32,575 bases of DNA from Scytonema sp. UIC 10036. Its GTDB lineage: Bacteria > Cyanobacteriota > Cyanobacteriia > Cyanobacteriales > Nostocaceae. A program made the position numbers and the translations under genes. Numbering within the stretch: the first letter of the stretch is position 1; every line of letters begins with the position of its first letter. Positions 8,622 to 16,907 of the stretch are shown piece after piece. The stretch lies in contig NZ_WJFC01000151.1 in the NCBI RefSeq assembly GCF_009725235.1, positions 1 through 32,575 on the forward strand. Reading direction: 5' to 3'. A model generated the notes under the pieces. The model was not told where the DNA came from and made no database searches. It saw only the letters and a program-made list of their open reading frames with translations.

Positions 8622-9358
8622 TGCTTCTACGTACTCCCTGAATCTTGGAGAGGGTGCCAGTTAGCTTACCTAGACTGCGCTTTCACTCGCAGCCTCAAGT
8701 GTGTGTCATGCCAAAGTCTGCTTTTTCTTTTAAACGATTCACCAAGTTTGGCGAATACCAAGCACGGTTTGTTACCGCTTTTTTGATAGTAAATAAATCT
8801 TTACGTTCAAGGTAAACAATCAAGGCTGTGCTTATGGAAACAAGACTACAGAAGCTCAAGACCTTGCTGCAATGAAGAATCTTTTGATCGGGTTATCAAT
8901 TTTTTTGCTCTACGATCGTGCTCATTTTAACGCTTACTGAGAGGCGTCTCAGCACTTTTTTTCGCTATTCAACTGATTTCTCTACCTAACGATGGATGAC
9001 AATTCAAAATTCTTTTTATTTTTAACACTCCAAGAAACTGTCTTGAAATTTTTCTTCAGACATTAAGTTATTTCAAAAGAAAAATAAGGATAATGAGGTA
9101 GGTATAGCAAACAAAAAAGCTCAGAACAATAGATTTTTAATAAAAATTTAATATTGTAGCTTATTCTGTTGAAAATAGGAGTTTTGACAGTGAACGGTGA
9201 CTCTTCAGATATCTCCTTAGGAGACGCTATGTGCAAAGCATACGCTACGCGAACAAGATAGATGCCAGCCGTGGCGTCAGCCATTGTTATCAATACTACA
9301 TACAATATTCATATATATTATATCGAATGATAGATGTTGAAATATACATAATATAGAG
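8622..9358. other. scyA upstream region, divergent to the kinase
   Basis: This holds the leader and promoter region of the leftward scyA transcript. I see no convincing gene and no clean -35/-10 pair. It contains a small dispersed repeat (9211-9286). Together with 9359-9930 it forms the roughly 1.3-kb divergent region between scyA and the regulatory kinase gene, so any binding site for the AraC-type regulator encoded at 12045 is most likely here. Confidence 0.5.
9211..9286. repeat. Small dispersed repeat (GGAGACGCTA...CGCTACGCGAAC)
   Basis: The segment TAGGAGACGCTATGTGC ... ACGCTACGCGAACAAG and the adjacent GCCGTGGCGTCAGCCATT resemble the GGAGACGCTACGCGAAC-type small dispersed repeats of Nostoc genomes. 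It is GC-rich against an AT-rich background. The family assignment is from memory. Confidence 0.5.
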
Positions 9359-9661
9359 GTGAACATCAGGCTATTACTTCAGGTGGATGATTTTGTAAAT
9401 AATTTTGTAGTTGAATTCATGGAAGAGTTAAGTGAAGGAAATCAAACTCATGGAATAAAAATTCTACTTAAGAATGATTACTCATTTATTGTTGGTAAAT
9501 CTACTGTTTTTGTAGCTTACATAACATTGAGTTATGCTATCATGAAAGCTAGTTACGAAAAATTTTCCACAAACAGCAAGGAAGGAGCACCTGTTCCTTT
9601 GATGCAGAGATATATCTGGAAATATGGAATGAATTTCTCGGTAGTCATTTTTACTGAGTAA
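9359..9661 (+). CDS. Hypothetical protein, doubtful gene
   Basis: An open frame of 100 residues begins at a GTG that is directly abutted by AGAGG, which is too close for a good ribosome site. An internal ATG at 9419 (MEELSEGNQTHGIK) is an alternative start. The product would be mixed in composition, with one moderately hydrophobic stretch (STVFVAYITLSYAIM) around residues 48-62. I recognise no family. It lies between scyA and the kinase gene in AT-rich DNA, so it may be a decayed gene or spurious. Confidence 0.3.
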   Translation: MNIRLLLQVDDFVNNFVVEFMEELSEGNQTHGIKILLKNDYSFIVGKSTVFVAYITLSYAIMKASYEKFSTNSKEGAPVPLMQRYIWKYGMNFSVVIFTE

Positions 9662-9930
9662 AATCGGTTTTCTGCAACCTCTTGTTAGTTAATTTGTACT
9701 AATTTGGAATGCATGAAAGACCTTTGAAACTAAGTAAAAATACAGTTTTTTCTATTTTAAAGAGTTTGTAAAGTTATATTAAGTTTATTAAAAAATCTGA
9801 TAGGTTAATTCTGTGGGCAAAATAATAGCCCCAATAAGTTAGGAAATTTAGATTACAGCCCATCGATCGCGCTAAGTGCTGATTGATACGAAAAAGCAGG
9901 AGGGGCAGTGTACTTTAGCGACCATTACGT

Positions 9931-11898
9931 ATGTTATCTGAATGGAATTCTCAGTCGGTGCTAAAACCAGAAGAAGAGTTGCAAATTGCACAAACTCTGA
10001 TTGATAGAGTTGTAGAGGCAACATTTTGCATTGATGCAAGGGCGCAAATTCTCTATGTCAATACCGCTTTCTGTCAAATGATGGAGTACACCCGCGAGGA
10101 ACTGCTCTCAATGAGACTGGAGAATATTGACTTGGATTTCGAGTTGCAAAAATGGTCAGAGCAATGGTTAACGCTGAAGCAACAAAGTGCCCTTACCTTT
10201 AAATCCCGATATCAGACTAAAGCAGGGCAAATATTCCTAGTACAAGTCACGGTTAACTATGTAGAAACCCAAGGGAAAGAATTAGGTTGTGCAATTGCTT
10301 GCGATCGCACTCAAGAACTAGTAGAGTTAAGCTTGCGGCAATACGCTTCCAAAGCTTATCAAGTGCAACAACAGTTGCAGCGGGAGGGAATTGGATATCA
10401 AAACATACAAACAGAATTGGCATCTTCTCTGTCTCTAGTTTGTTCTACCTTAGAATCAACAGCTTATGGTATACTTGCGTTAGATTTTCAGGGAGAGTTT
10501 CTTTGCTATAATCAGAAATTCCTAGAAATGTGGGGCATTCCACCATCAATACATCTTTCTAGAGAATGGGATCGAGCTAAAGCCTTTTGTGAGAGCAAAG
10601 TCAAGGATGTAGAATTTTTTCGCACTGTTGTTTGGGATAAGTCCAGCCCATTGGAACAAGAAAGCTGCGATTTCATAGAACTCAAAGATGGTAGGATATT
10701 AGCCCACTATTCCAAACCTCAGCGCTTGGAAAATCAAATCGTTGGTAGAGTTTTGAGCATCTGGGATGTTACTCGGTACAAGCGAACAGAGGAAGCACTC
10801 AAGTTAAATGAAAGCCGATTTCGGATTTTGGCGGAAACAACAGAAGCTAGTATTTTTCTACTTCATGACCAACGTATCTGTTATGTAAATCCTGCTGCAG
10901 AAACTCTGACTGGCTATTCAAAAAAGGAATTGCTCAATAATTTTGATATTAAAAGACTGATTAAAGGCAAAAAGCTCAGACAAATTCACAAACAGGATGG
11001 AGGCACTTGTGGTGAATATCAAGAAATGGAAATTCTAACTAAGAATGGTTTGCAAAGGTGGCTGGCATGTACTGTGGGATTACTTGATGGAGTGCTTGAT
11101 TTTTCGAGTAAGCCAGTCAAGTTAGTGACAGCAATTGATATTACCGATTACAAACAAGCGGAATCAGAAGTGCGGCAAGCGCTCGAACAGACAAAAAGAT
11201 TTAGCGAACTCAGAGAACGCTTTGTCTCCATGCTCAGTCATGAATTCCGCACCCCTTTGAACGTTATTTCTTTTTCTGCCGATTTACTCAAACGGCATCT
11301 TCATCAATGGACAGAAGAAAAAAACCGTTCTTATTTGGATCTGATTCAACTTGCTGTTCAACAAATCAGCGAACTACTAGATGAAATTTTACTGTATAGG
11401 CAAGCAGAATCAGGAAAGTTGGTGTGTGAACCAAGACAGATCAACTTAGATAGGTTTTGTGCCGATATAGTTGCACAGATGCAGTTAGCTACTGGTAATC
11501 AAAAGTCAGTTAACTTTGTGAGCCATGGTAACTGCCAGAGCGCCTACTTAGATCCAAAGTTGTTACAGCATATTTTAAATAATTTACTCTCAAATGCTAT
11601 CAAGTATTCATCTCCGGGCAGTGTCGTGACTTTTGAACTTCACTGTCAAAGTCAAGAAGCCATTTTTACAATCAAAGATCCCGGCATTGGTATTCCAGTT
11701 GTAGATCGGCAACAAATTTTCGAGCCTTTTTATCGAGGCAGCAATGTTGACAACATACCAGGAACTGGACTGGGTCTTGCGATTGTAAAAACTCTTGTTG
11801 ACTTACACTCTGGTGAAATTTCTGTGGAAAGTGTTGTTGGAATTGGCACGACTTTCACTGTCAAATTACCAACAACGTACCTAGGAGAAGCAGGTTAG
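9931..11898 (+). CDS. Multi-PAS sensor histidine kinase (scytonemin-linked)
   Basis: The 655-residue cytoplasmic kinase has no membrane segment. Three PAS-like domains are seen, at about 15-130 ('FCIDARAQILYVNTAF'), 170-285 ('GILALDFQGEFLCYNQKF') and 295-410 ('ICYVNPAAETLTGYS'). A HisKA domain with phospho-acceptor H437 (MLSHEFRTPLN) follows, then an HATPase_c domain with the N box (NNLLSNAIKYS), the G1 box (DPGIGIP) and the F/G2 box (EPFYRG...GTGLGLAIV). It lies divergently from scyA and 146 bp ahead of a receiver-AraC regulator. The same pair occurs beside scyA in N. punctiforme (Npun_F1277/F1278), where it is implicated in UV-A induction of the cluster. The ATG is used as start. An AGGAGGGG lies about 25 bases upstream, too far to be a normal ribosome site. 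Confidence 0.92.
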   Translation: MLSEWNSQSVLKPEEELQIAQTLIDRVVEATFCIDARAQILYVNTAFCQMMEYTREELLSMRLENIDLDFELQKWSEQWLTLKQQSALTFKSRYQTKAGQIFLVQVTVNYVETQGKELGCAIACDRTQELVELSLRQYASKAYQVQQQLQREGIGYQNIQTELASSLSLVCSTLESTAYGILALDFQGEFLCYNQKFLEMWGIPPSIHLSREWDRAKAFCESKVKDVEFFRTVVWDKSSPLEQESCDFIELKDGRILAHYSKPQRLENQIVGRVLSIWDVTRYKRTEEALKLNESRFRILAETTEASIFLLHDQRICYVNPAAETLTGYSKKELLNNFDIKRLIKGKKLRQIHKQDGGTCGEYQEMEILTKNGLQRWLACTVGLLDGVLDFSSKPVKLVTAIDITDYKQAESEVRQALEQTKRFSELRERFVSMLSHEFRTPLNVISFSADLLKRHLHQWTEEKNRSYLDLIQLAVQQISELLDEILLYRQAESGKLVCEPRQINLDRFCADIVAQMQLATGNQKSVNFVSHGNCQSAYLDPKLLQHILNNLLSNAIKYSSPGSVVTFELHCQSQEAIFTIKDPGIGIPVVDRQQIFEPFYRGSNVDNIPGTGLGLAIVKTLVDLHSGEISVESVVGIGTTFTVKLPTTYLGEAG

Positions 11899-12044
11899 CA
11901 GTAGTGCCATGGCATACCTGTAACCAAACAGACGGTGTCAACAGCACATCTAACACGTAAATTCACTCCTTAGTATTTGTGTTTCCCGTAACTCGACTTT
12001 TGAATTCAGTAATCGTTGACTACCAAATATTGTGGTGATTAAAC

Positions 12045-12875
12045 ATGATGCAGGAATCGTCAAAAAAGATTTTGATTATTGAAGATGATGCAGTAACTCG
12101 CCATATCTTCTTGGACGGTCTTCAATCCGAAGGTTTTGAGACAATTGATGCTGAAAATGGTAGTATTGGTATCCAAAAAGCCCAGGAGCATTTACCTGAC
12201 CTGGTGATTTGCGATATTATGATGCCAGATATGGATGGCTTTGGTGTCTTGGCTGCATTACGACAAGATCCCGTGACAGCTATTGTTCCCTTCATATTTT
12301 TAACTGGTAGTGATAGCAAAGCTTCTCTTCGCAAGGGTATGGAATTAGGCGCGGATGATTACATTACCAAGCCATGTACGGTTCATCAATTACTGAAAGC
12401 CATTACTGCTAGATTGGAAAAGCAAGCAAAACTCATGCAATACTGGTATGCTGCATGCTACGAGAAGCTTGCACAGCCAGTTGCTGTTGCTCATAGTTCA
12501 CCACAAACTCCTGCATCTATTTTTCCCTCAGTTCCCCAACTTAAAGAAGTTTTTGAATATATAGAAGCTAATTTCGATCGCGGAATCACTTTGTGCGATG
12601 TCGCTGAGGCTGTTGGTTATTCTTCAGCTTACTTAACAAATAGAGTCGCAAAAATTACTGGAGAAACTGTCAACGGTTGGATTGTCAAACGCCGGATGGC
12701 TGCAGCACGTTCTTTGCTCCAAGAAACAGACCAAACCATCGAACAAATTGCATCTGCTCTTGGTTATCAAAACGCATGTCATTTTTCCCGGCAGTTTCGT
12801 CAACACCACGGGACTCCACCTCAAAGTTGGAGAAAGGAGTACCAATTGTCCCGCCGTCAGAAAGTTGAAGCGTGA
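12045..12875 (+). CDS. Response regulator, receiver plus AraC-type DNA-binding
   Basis: The 276-residue regulator has an N-terminal receiver domain (1-125) with acidic pocket ED14-D15, phospho-acceptor D57 (CDIMMPDMDG), FLTGS switch threonine and the conserved Lys of YITKP. A linker of about 40 residues follows, then a C-terminal AraC/XylS double helix-turn-helix (about 170-265: 'ITLCDVAEAVGYSSAYLTNR' and 'IEQIASALGYQNACHFSRQF'). It follows the kinase at 146 bp in the same direction and is very likely its partner. By analogy with N. punctiforme it should activate the scyA-F genes. Two ATG codons are adjacent in frame (12045 and 12048), so the start is uncertain by one residue. Confidence 0.93.
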   Translation: MMQESSKKILIIEDDAVTRHIFLDGLQSEGFETIDAENGSIGIQKAQEHLPDLVICDIMMPDMDGFGVLAALRQDPVTAIVPFIFLTGSDSKASLRKGMELGADDYITKPCTVHQLLKAITARLEKQAKLMQYWYAACYEKLAQPVAVAHSSPQTPASIFPSVPQLKEVFEYIEANFDRGITLCDVAEAVGYSSAYLTNRVAKITGETVNGWIVKRRMAAARSLLQETDQTIEQIASALGYQNACHFSRQFRQHHGTPPQSWRKEYQLSRRQKVEA

Positions 12876-13560
12876 GATGGGGAAAATCCTCACCGCTCAA
12901 TAAGGTCTACCCATTGGAGAGAGCCATCAATCTAAATCTGTGTCTTTAGACTGATGTGTTCTCTTGCATTATTTTATATGCTATAAATAATATATCTATA
13001 TTTAGATTCCATTAATATAGTGAAATAATTTAGTAAGTAAGTCCTCGCGTGCAACATGGTAACAGTGGCATACTCTGACAACTGGCTGCGATTAAGCCGT
13101 CATAGCAATCGGGGAAGTGCTTATTTGTTTGCACCTATGGCTGACTTCAATGTAATGGCTGAAGTTGGTGACACTCCGCCGTAGCGCTACAGGGACGGGA
13201 AAAAAACGCTAGGAGTTCAACTCAGGATTTGATTTTCACGACAAAACAGGAAATTTTATATATTCCCAAACTCACTTATGAAAAGTGTAGCTTTGGCAGA
13301 ATTGTCTGATGTGTTTGTCTTCCTATTACGAAGTTGAAGCTACTTAGCTGAAAATTCTCTCAAGGCGGATAATTCATAGTAGTGGTGATTCTAGAACAAT
13401 TTTTTCAAATGTTTTTACGTGAAGTCGGTCTGTCAAGACTTGTTTCATAGTGATAACTGAACTAAATAGAACTACTATTGTCTATCCTCTTGAGGGATTT
13501 AGAATATCCTCCGTTTAGAGATTTTCTAGTCCTTTAAAAAATGAAAAATGCTTTTTAAAC
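12876..13560. other. Intergenic region, no clear gene
   Basis: Between the response regulator and the first acyltransferase there is no convincing gene. A 42-codon frame (13056-13184, ATG to TAG) is the only mildly gene-like segment. Its stop lies within a GC-rich CCGCCGTAGCGCTACAGGGACGG tract that resembles a dispersed repeat. The last 150 bases are AT-rich and are the likely promoter region for the acyltransferase pair. Confidence 0.5.
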
Positions 13561-14265
13561 ATGAGTAACAATCAATATTCATCAAAGTTGCAACGCCTAA
13601 AAGAAGTGATTATCACTGGGTTACTGGGAGAATTACCATCAATAACCTTGGGATGTGAGTGCCGAAATCTCCTATATCGGTTAATTTTTTCCCGCATAGG
13701 TTCTTCAGTGTACATTCAAGAAGGCGTTGAGTTTATTGGCACTTCTGCAATTGAAATAGGAAATGGAGTGCATATTTTGAAGGGTGCTCGCCTTGATGCT
13801 GGAAGATACCACAACAATAAACTTTTTCTAGCAGATAGAGTTGCGATCGAGCGTAATGTGAATATCGGTTGTTTGGACAACACAGTTATACACATTGGTT
13901 CAGATACTTTTCTCGGTCCTAATGTTAGCATTGCTGGACCTGGAAATATCAAAATTGGTAAGCGATGTTTGATATCATCGCTGACGAAAATATACGCTAA
14001 TGACCGTGAATTATGCGATCGCATAGAACCAATAAAATATCAAGGGATCTCTCGTCAGGGAATCACAATTGAGAATGATTGTTGGCTGGGGCATTCAGTG
14101 ACTGTATTAGATGGAGTCACGATTGGTGAAGGGAGTGTGGTTGCTGCGGGAGCAGTTGTGACAAAAGATATTCCCCCTAACTCAGTGGCTGTAGGCGTGC
14201 CAGCACAAGTTATTAAGTGCCGAACAACAAAGCAACTACTACAACAGGGTAGAACCAGAGGCTAG
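13561..14265 (+). CDS. Hexapeptide-repeat acyltransferase, copy 1
   Basis: The 234-residue LbetaH protein has an N-terminal helical segment (LYRLIFSRIG) and then hexapeptide turns from about residue 55 onward. It ends with the family signature 'CWLGHSVTVLDGVTIGEGS' and 'VAAGAVVTKDIPPNSVAVG'. It is closest to WcaF/maltose-O-acetyltransferase-like enzymes that acylate sugars in exopolysaccharide or glycolipid pathways. The acceptor is unknown. At the loop where such enzymes carry the catalytic His (copy 2: FANNH), this copy reads YANDR, so it may be inactive or altered. It is a tandem paralog of the next gene, with a 67-bp gap to that gene's GTG start. The ATG has only a weak ribosome site. Confidence 0.85.
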   Translation: MSNNQYSSKLQRLKEVIITGLLGELPSITLGCECRNLLYRLIFSRIGSSVYIQEGVEFIGTSAIEIGNGVHILKGARLDAGRYHNNKLFLADRVAIERNVNIGCLDNTVIHIGSDTFLGPNVSIAGPGNIKIGKRCLISSLTKIYANDRELCDRIEPIKYQGISRQGITIENDCWLGHSVTVLDGVTIGEGSVVAAGAVVTKDIPPNSVAVGVPAQVIKCRTTKQLLQQGRTRG

Positions 14266-14332
14266 AAGGCGGAAATCTTTTACTTTATCCAATCGTGTTT
14301 TTTAATCTTATTTTATACAGGAGTATTTGACC

Positions 14333-15031
14333 GTGAATCACAATCCATCCTCACACATTTGGAACCGTTTACTGCAAGCCGTTTTAACAAATTTGTTAGG
14401 TAATATTCCCACAAACGCCATAGGAGGCAAGTTACGGAATTTGCTGTACCGCCCGATTTTTGCTCATATGGGTCATTCTGTGGATATCCAACCTGGAGTG
14501 ACTTTTGTCAATACGGCTGCAATAGAACTGGGAAGTAAAGCACTTATTTTACAAGGTGTTCGTATAAATGCATCGGGACATCCAAATAACAAATTTATTC
14601 TTAAAGATAGAGCTAGTCTTGAGAACGGTGTTGATGTGAGAGCAATGAATGATACTTCTATCTACATTGATGAAGGTACATTTATTGGTCCTTATGTTTG
14701 TTTGGCAGGTCCTGGCAACATCAAGATTGGGAAAAATTGCTTAATTGCAGCACACACGGGGATATTTGCCAACAATCATATTTTTAACGATCCCACGCAA
14801 AACATTGCTGAACAAGGCGTCACTCGTCGGGGAATTGTCATTGGAGATAATTGTTGGTTGGGTCATGCAGTTACTGTATTGGATGGAGTGACTATTGGCG
14901 AAGGCAGTGTTATCGGTGCAGGCGCTGTAGTATCCAAAGATATTCCGCCTTACTCAGTGGCTGTAGGAGTACCAGCACGTGTCGTTAAAAGCCGAAAAGA
15001 AGAGCAACTGATGATAAAATATTCTTTCTGA
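14333..15031 (+). CDS. Hexapeptide-repeat acyltransferase, copy 2
   Basis: The 232-residue LbetaH acyltransferase is a paralog of the preceding gene. It shares 'LRNLLYRPIF', 'FIGPYVCLAGPGNIKIGK', 'CWLGHAVTVLDGVTIGEGS' and the C-terminal 'AVGVPARVVKSR'. It keeps the expected catalytic-type His in IFANNH near residue 147. I choose the GTG at 14333 (MNHNPSSHIW) because GGAG lies 9 bases upstream. A TTG at 14327 would sit only 3 bases from it. The likely role is acetyl transfer to a sugar, by family only. The pair is probably one transcription unit and ends at a palindromic repeat (15041-15094). Confidence 0.87.
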   Translation: MNHNPSSHIWNRLLQAVLTNLLGNIPTNAIGGKLRNLLYRPIFAHMGHSVDIQPGVTFVNTAAIELGSKALILQGVRINASGHPNNKFILKDRASLENGVDVRAMNDTSIYIDEGTFIGPYVCLAGPGNIKIGKNCLIAAHTGIFANNHIFNDPTQNIAEQGVTRRGIVIGDNCWLGHAVTVLDGVTIGEGSVIGAGAVVSKDIPPYSVAVGVPARVVKSRKEEQLMIKYSF

Positions 15032-15040
15032 AAATTTTAA

Positions 15041-15094
15041 GTAGGGTGGGCAATGCCCACCAGCAAGGCTTTTGTGCGGTATAGCCCACCCTAC
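15041..15094. repeat. Dispersed palindrome, GTAGGGTGGGC family
   Basis: It begins GTAGGGTGGGCAATGCCCAC and ends AGCCCACCCTAC. The left arm matches the 251-307 copy, and the right arm has diverged (GCGGTATAGCCC). It lies 10 bp downstream of acyltransferase copy 2 and may serve as its transcript end. Confidence 0.75.
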
Positions 15095-15301
15095 TATGGA
15101 AAAATTGTTCATTTTATTGATAATCATTATTTGAAAATTCGGTTTTTCGCACTCAACGCCCAAAATAATTTGTTACATTGAGAAAGTAAGTCAATCAACG
15201 CTTGTTCGGTAAAACAAAAAGTTGAATTTAATTGATATGCGGAGTAGAAGCTCTCTTCCTTGGTAGGGGGAGGGTTTTTAGTTGAGAGGTTTTCAGTTCA
15301 A

Positions 15302-16222
15302 GTGAGACGACAATTTCTTGCAGCAGGACTTGCTCTTTTTTCATCAATTATGGCAGTAGCACTTGCCCATCCAATACAAAGTTCTAATATGATACAGATT
15401 TCTCATCAAATCAACAGACTATACGTATTTGGGGATAGCCTTTCAGATGTTGGTAACGTCTATCATGCATCAGGAAAAATTTATCCCCCCAACCCTCCCT
15501 ACTTTCAAGGACGTTATTCCAATGGTTTGGTGTGGGTTGAATATTTGTCCTCCAAACTGGCATTAACTCCAGAGCAAAATGCCAATTTTGCTTATGGAGG
15601 CGCAACTACAGGAAACGGCAGCGTTAATGGAATACCAGGCTTGTTAGCACAAGTTCAGGCTTTTACAAAAGTGCATCAAGAGGTGAATCCAAATGCACTT
15701 TACGTTTTGTGGGCGGGTGCAAATGACTATTTGTATGGCGGTGCCAATCCTACATTGACTGCCAGTAATATATCGAAAGCTATGGAGTCCCTCTCAAAGA
15801 TGGGGGCAAAAAAAATCCTGGTTGTTAACTTACCAGATTTGGGAAAAGTTCCAGCTACACGCACGAGTGCAAATTCTACTACCCTCAGTTCGTTTGCGAT
15901 CGCTCACAATCAGACTTTGGTTAAATCTGTTGAGGAACTTAAGCAGGAATTAGGTTCTGATACTCAAATTGAGATTCTTGATGTTTATTCCTTATATCAA
16001 GAAGCCACAAAATATCCATCCCGCTTTGGTTTAACGAATGTAACGAATGCTTGTTCCAATAATCTTGCTATTTGCGATAATCCAGAAAAATACCTGTTCT
16101 GGGATGGCATTCACCCCACAACAGTAGCTCATCGAGTCATAGCAGAAGCTGCTTTCAAAGTTATCAAGACTGAATTTTCGTTTTCTGCTACGACTCCACA
16201 GGCGTTGAGAGGTCATTTATAA
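15302..16222 (+). CDS. Secreted SGNH/GDSL esterase
   Basis: The product, about 306 residues from this start, has a signal peptide (MRRQFLAAGLALFSSIMAVA). The SGNH blocks follow: block I FGDSLSDVGN with the nucleophile Ser, a Gly block (FAYGGATTGNGS), block III GANDYLYGG with the oxyanion Asn, and block V DGIHPT with the catalytic Asp/His. The layout matches the thermolabile-hemolysin/phospholipase-type GDSL lipases. The likely role is extracellular or periplasmic ester hydrolysis. The substrate is unknown. An in-frame TTG at 15260 would add 14 residues (MVGGGFLVERFSVQ) before an otherwise perfect signal peptide, so I prefer the GTG at 15302, preceded by GAGAGG. This start is not certain. Confidence 0.88.
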   Translation: MRRQFLAAGLALFSSIMAVALAHPIQSSNMIQISHQINRLYVFGDSLSDVGNVYHASGKIYPPNPPYFQGRYSNGLVWVEYLSSKLALTPEQNANFAYGGATTGNGSVNGIPGLLAQVQAFTKVHQEVNPNALYVLWAGANDYLYGGANPTLTASNISKAMESLSKMGAKKILVVNLPDLGKVPATRTSANSTTLSSFAIAHNQTLVKSVEELKQELGSDTQIEILDVYSLYQEATKYPSRFGLTNVTNACSNNLAICDNPEKYLFWDGIHPTTVAHRVIAEAAFKVIKTEFSFSATTPQALRGHL

Positions 16223-16251
16223 AGTAAATCTTAAATAGCCAAGTGTATTGT

Positions 16252-16321
16252 GTAGGTTGGTTGAGGAACGAAACCCAACATTTAATGAAATTGTTGGGTT
16301 TCGTTCCTCAACCCAACCTAC
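16252..16321. repeat. Dispersed palindrome, GTAGGTTGGGTTGAGGAACG family
   Basis: A long palindrome has arms GTAGGTTGGTTGAGGAACGA... and ...TCGTTCCTCAACCCAACCTAC that pair over about 30 bp around an AT loop. The same core is nested inside the MITE-like elements at 28640-28773, 30755-30937 and 16740-16857. It sits between the GDSL gene and the convergent HAD pseudogene and could fold as a terminator for either. Confidence 0.8.
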
Positions 16322-16357
16322 GGTGTCTTAATGTTTACTTTATAAATCATCTCTGAG

Positions 16358-16686
16358 TTAGTTCTTTATCAAAGAGGGTTGTCCAAAAGGCGAATTGTCG
16401 TAATGAGCTAATAAATCAGCAGGATCGTTGTAAATCGCCAGAGCTTCTTTTAGGGAATCATCATCAAAACCACGGCGATCGCTTTCCCTTCTCCTTCCTC
16501 TTTTGTCAGCTCCGGTACCATTCTGGGTATGACTTGATCCCCTCCCATTCCCATCAGTGGACGAACCTGCTCAAACGGCACATCGTATCCAAATTCTTTA
16601 AATACATCAACCCAAGCTTGGGCATGGGCATCATTGCTTAGAACGAGTGTACCATCCACATCTAAAAGTACTGCCTGTAAATCCAT
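16358..16686 (-). pseudogene. HAD-family phosphatase, core deleted
   Basis: The N-terminal part ([20 protein letters not shown]..., to about residue 68) is a typical HAD/beta-phosphoglucomutase-like start with the DxDGT nucleophile motif. The frame then leaves the family at a GCGATCGC site (16474-16481) and ends after [10 protein letters not shown]. In another frame, directly after the same octamer, the family C-terminus resumes: [21 protein letters not shown]... to the stop at 16358. The intervening core, including motifs II-IV (Thr/Ser, Lys, DD), is missing. The simplest reading is an internal deletion of about 100 or more codons with a frame change. The product would be inactive. Confidence 0.82.
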
Positions 16687-16739
16687 GATGAAAATTTCCT
16701 ATTATGCTGCCGTAAAAATAAAAGGCGTAGGTAGGGCTG

Positions 16740-16857
16740 CAATACTGCAAGGGATAAGAATTTTTGTAGGTTGGGCTTAGCGTGGGGAAACCCAACAAAT
16801 GGCTGTAAATGTACAAATGTCTGTAAATGTTGGGTTTCGTTCCTCAACCCAACCTAC
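16740..16857. mobile_element. MITE-like element, left end only
   Basis: It begins CAATACTGCAAGGGATAAGA and runs through the GTAGGTTGGG ... AACCCAACCTAC palindrome. Both match the left part of the element at 30755-30937. No matching right terminal repeat follows 16857, so this copy is truncated. It lies upstream of the HAD pseudogene start. Confidence 0.6.
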
Positions 16858-16882
16858 TCGATCTGGTGGTTCTACCTGGAAT

Positions 16883-16900
16883 GCAGCCTCACGAGGCTGC
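16883..16900. other. 8-bp stem-loop downstream of the stress gene
   Basis: GCAGCCTC-AC-GAGGCTGC is a perfect 8-bp stem with a 2-nt gap, just beyond the stop of the minus-strand gene at 16908. There is no T-tract. It resembles a dispersed GAGGCTGC-type palindrome, and a transcript-end role is possible. Confidence 0.45.
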
Positions 16901-16907
16901 TGTAGAG

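Noticed and set aside
9063..9305. 80-codon minus-strand frame near the scyA upstream region
   Set aside because: Half of it is encoded by a small dispersed repeat, and it has no ribosome site or recognisable motif.
12122..12903. Multiple frames of 60-86 codons overlapping the AraC-type regulator
   Set aside because: The regulator frame carries complete receiver and helix-turn-helix motifs. The others do not.
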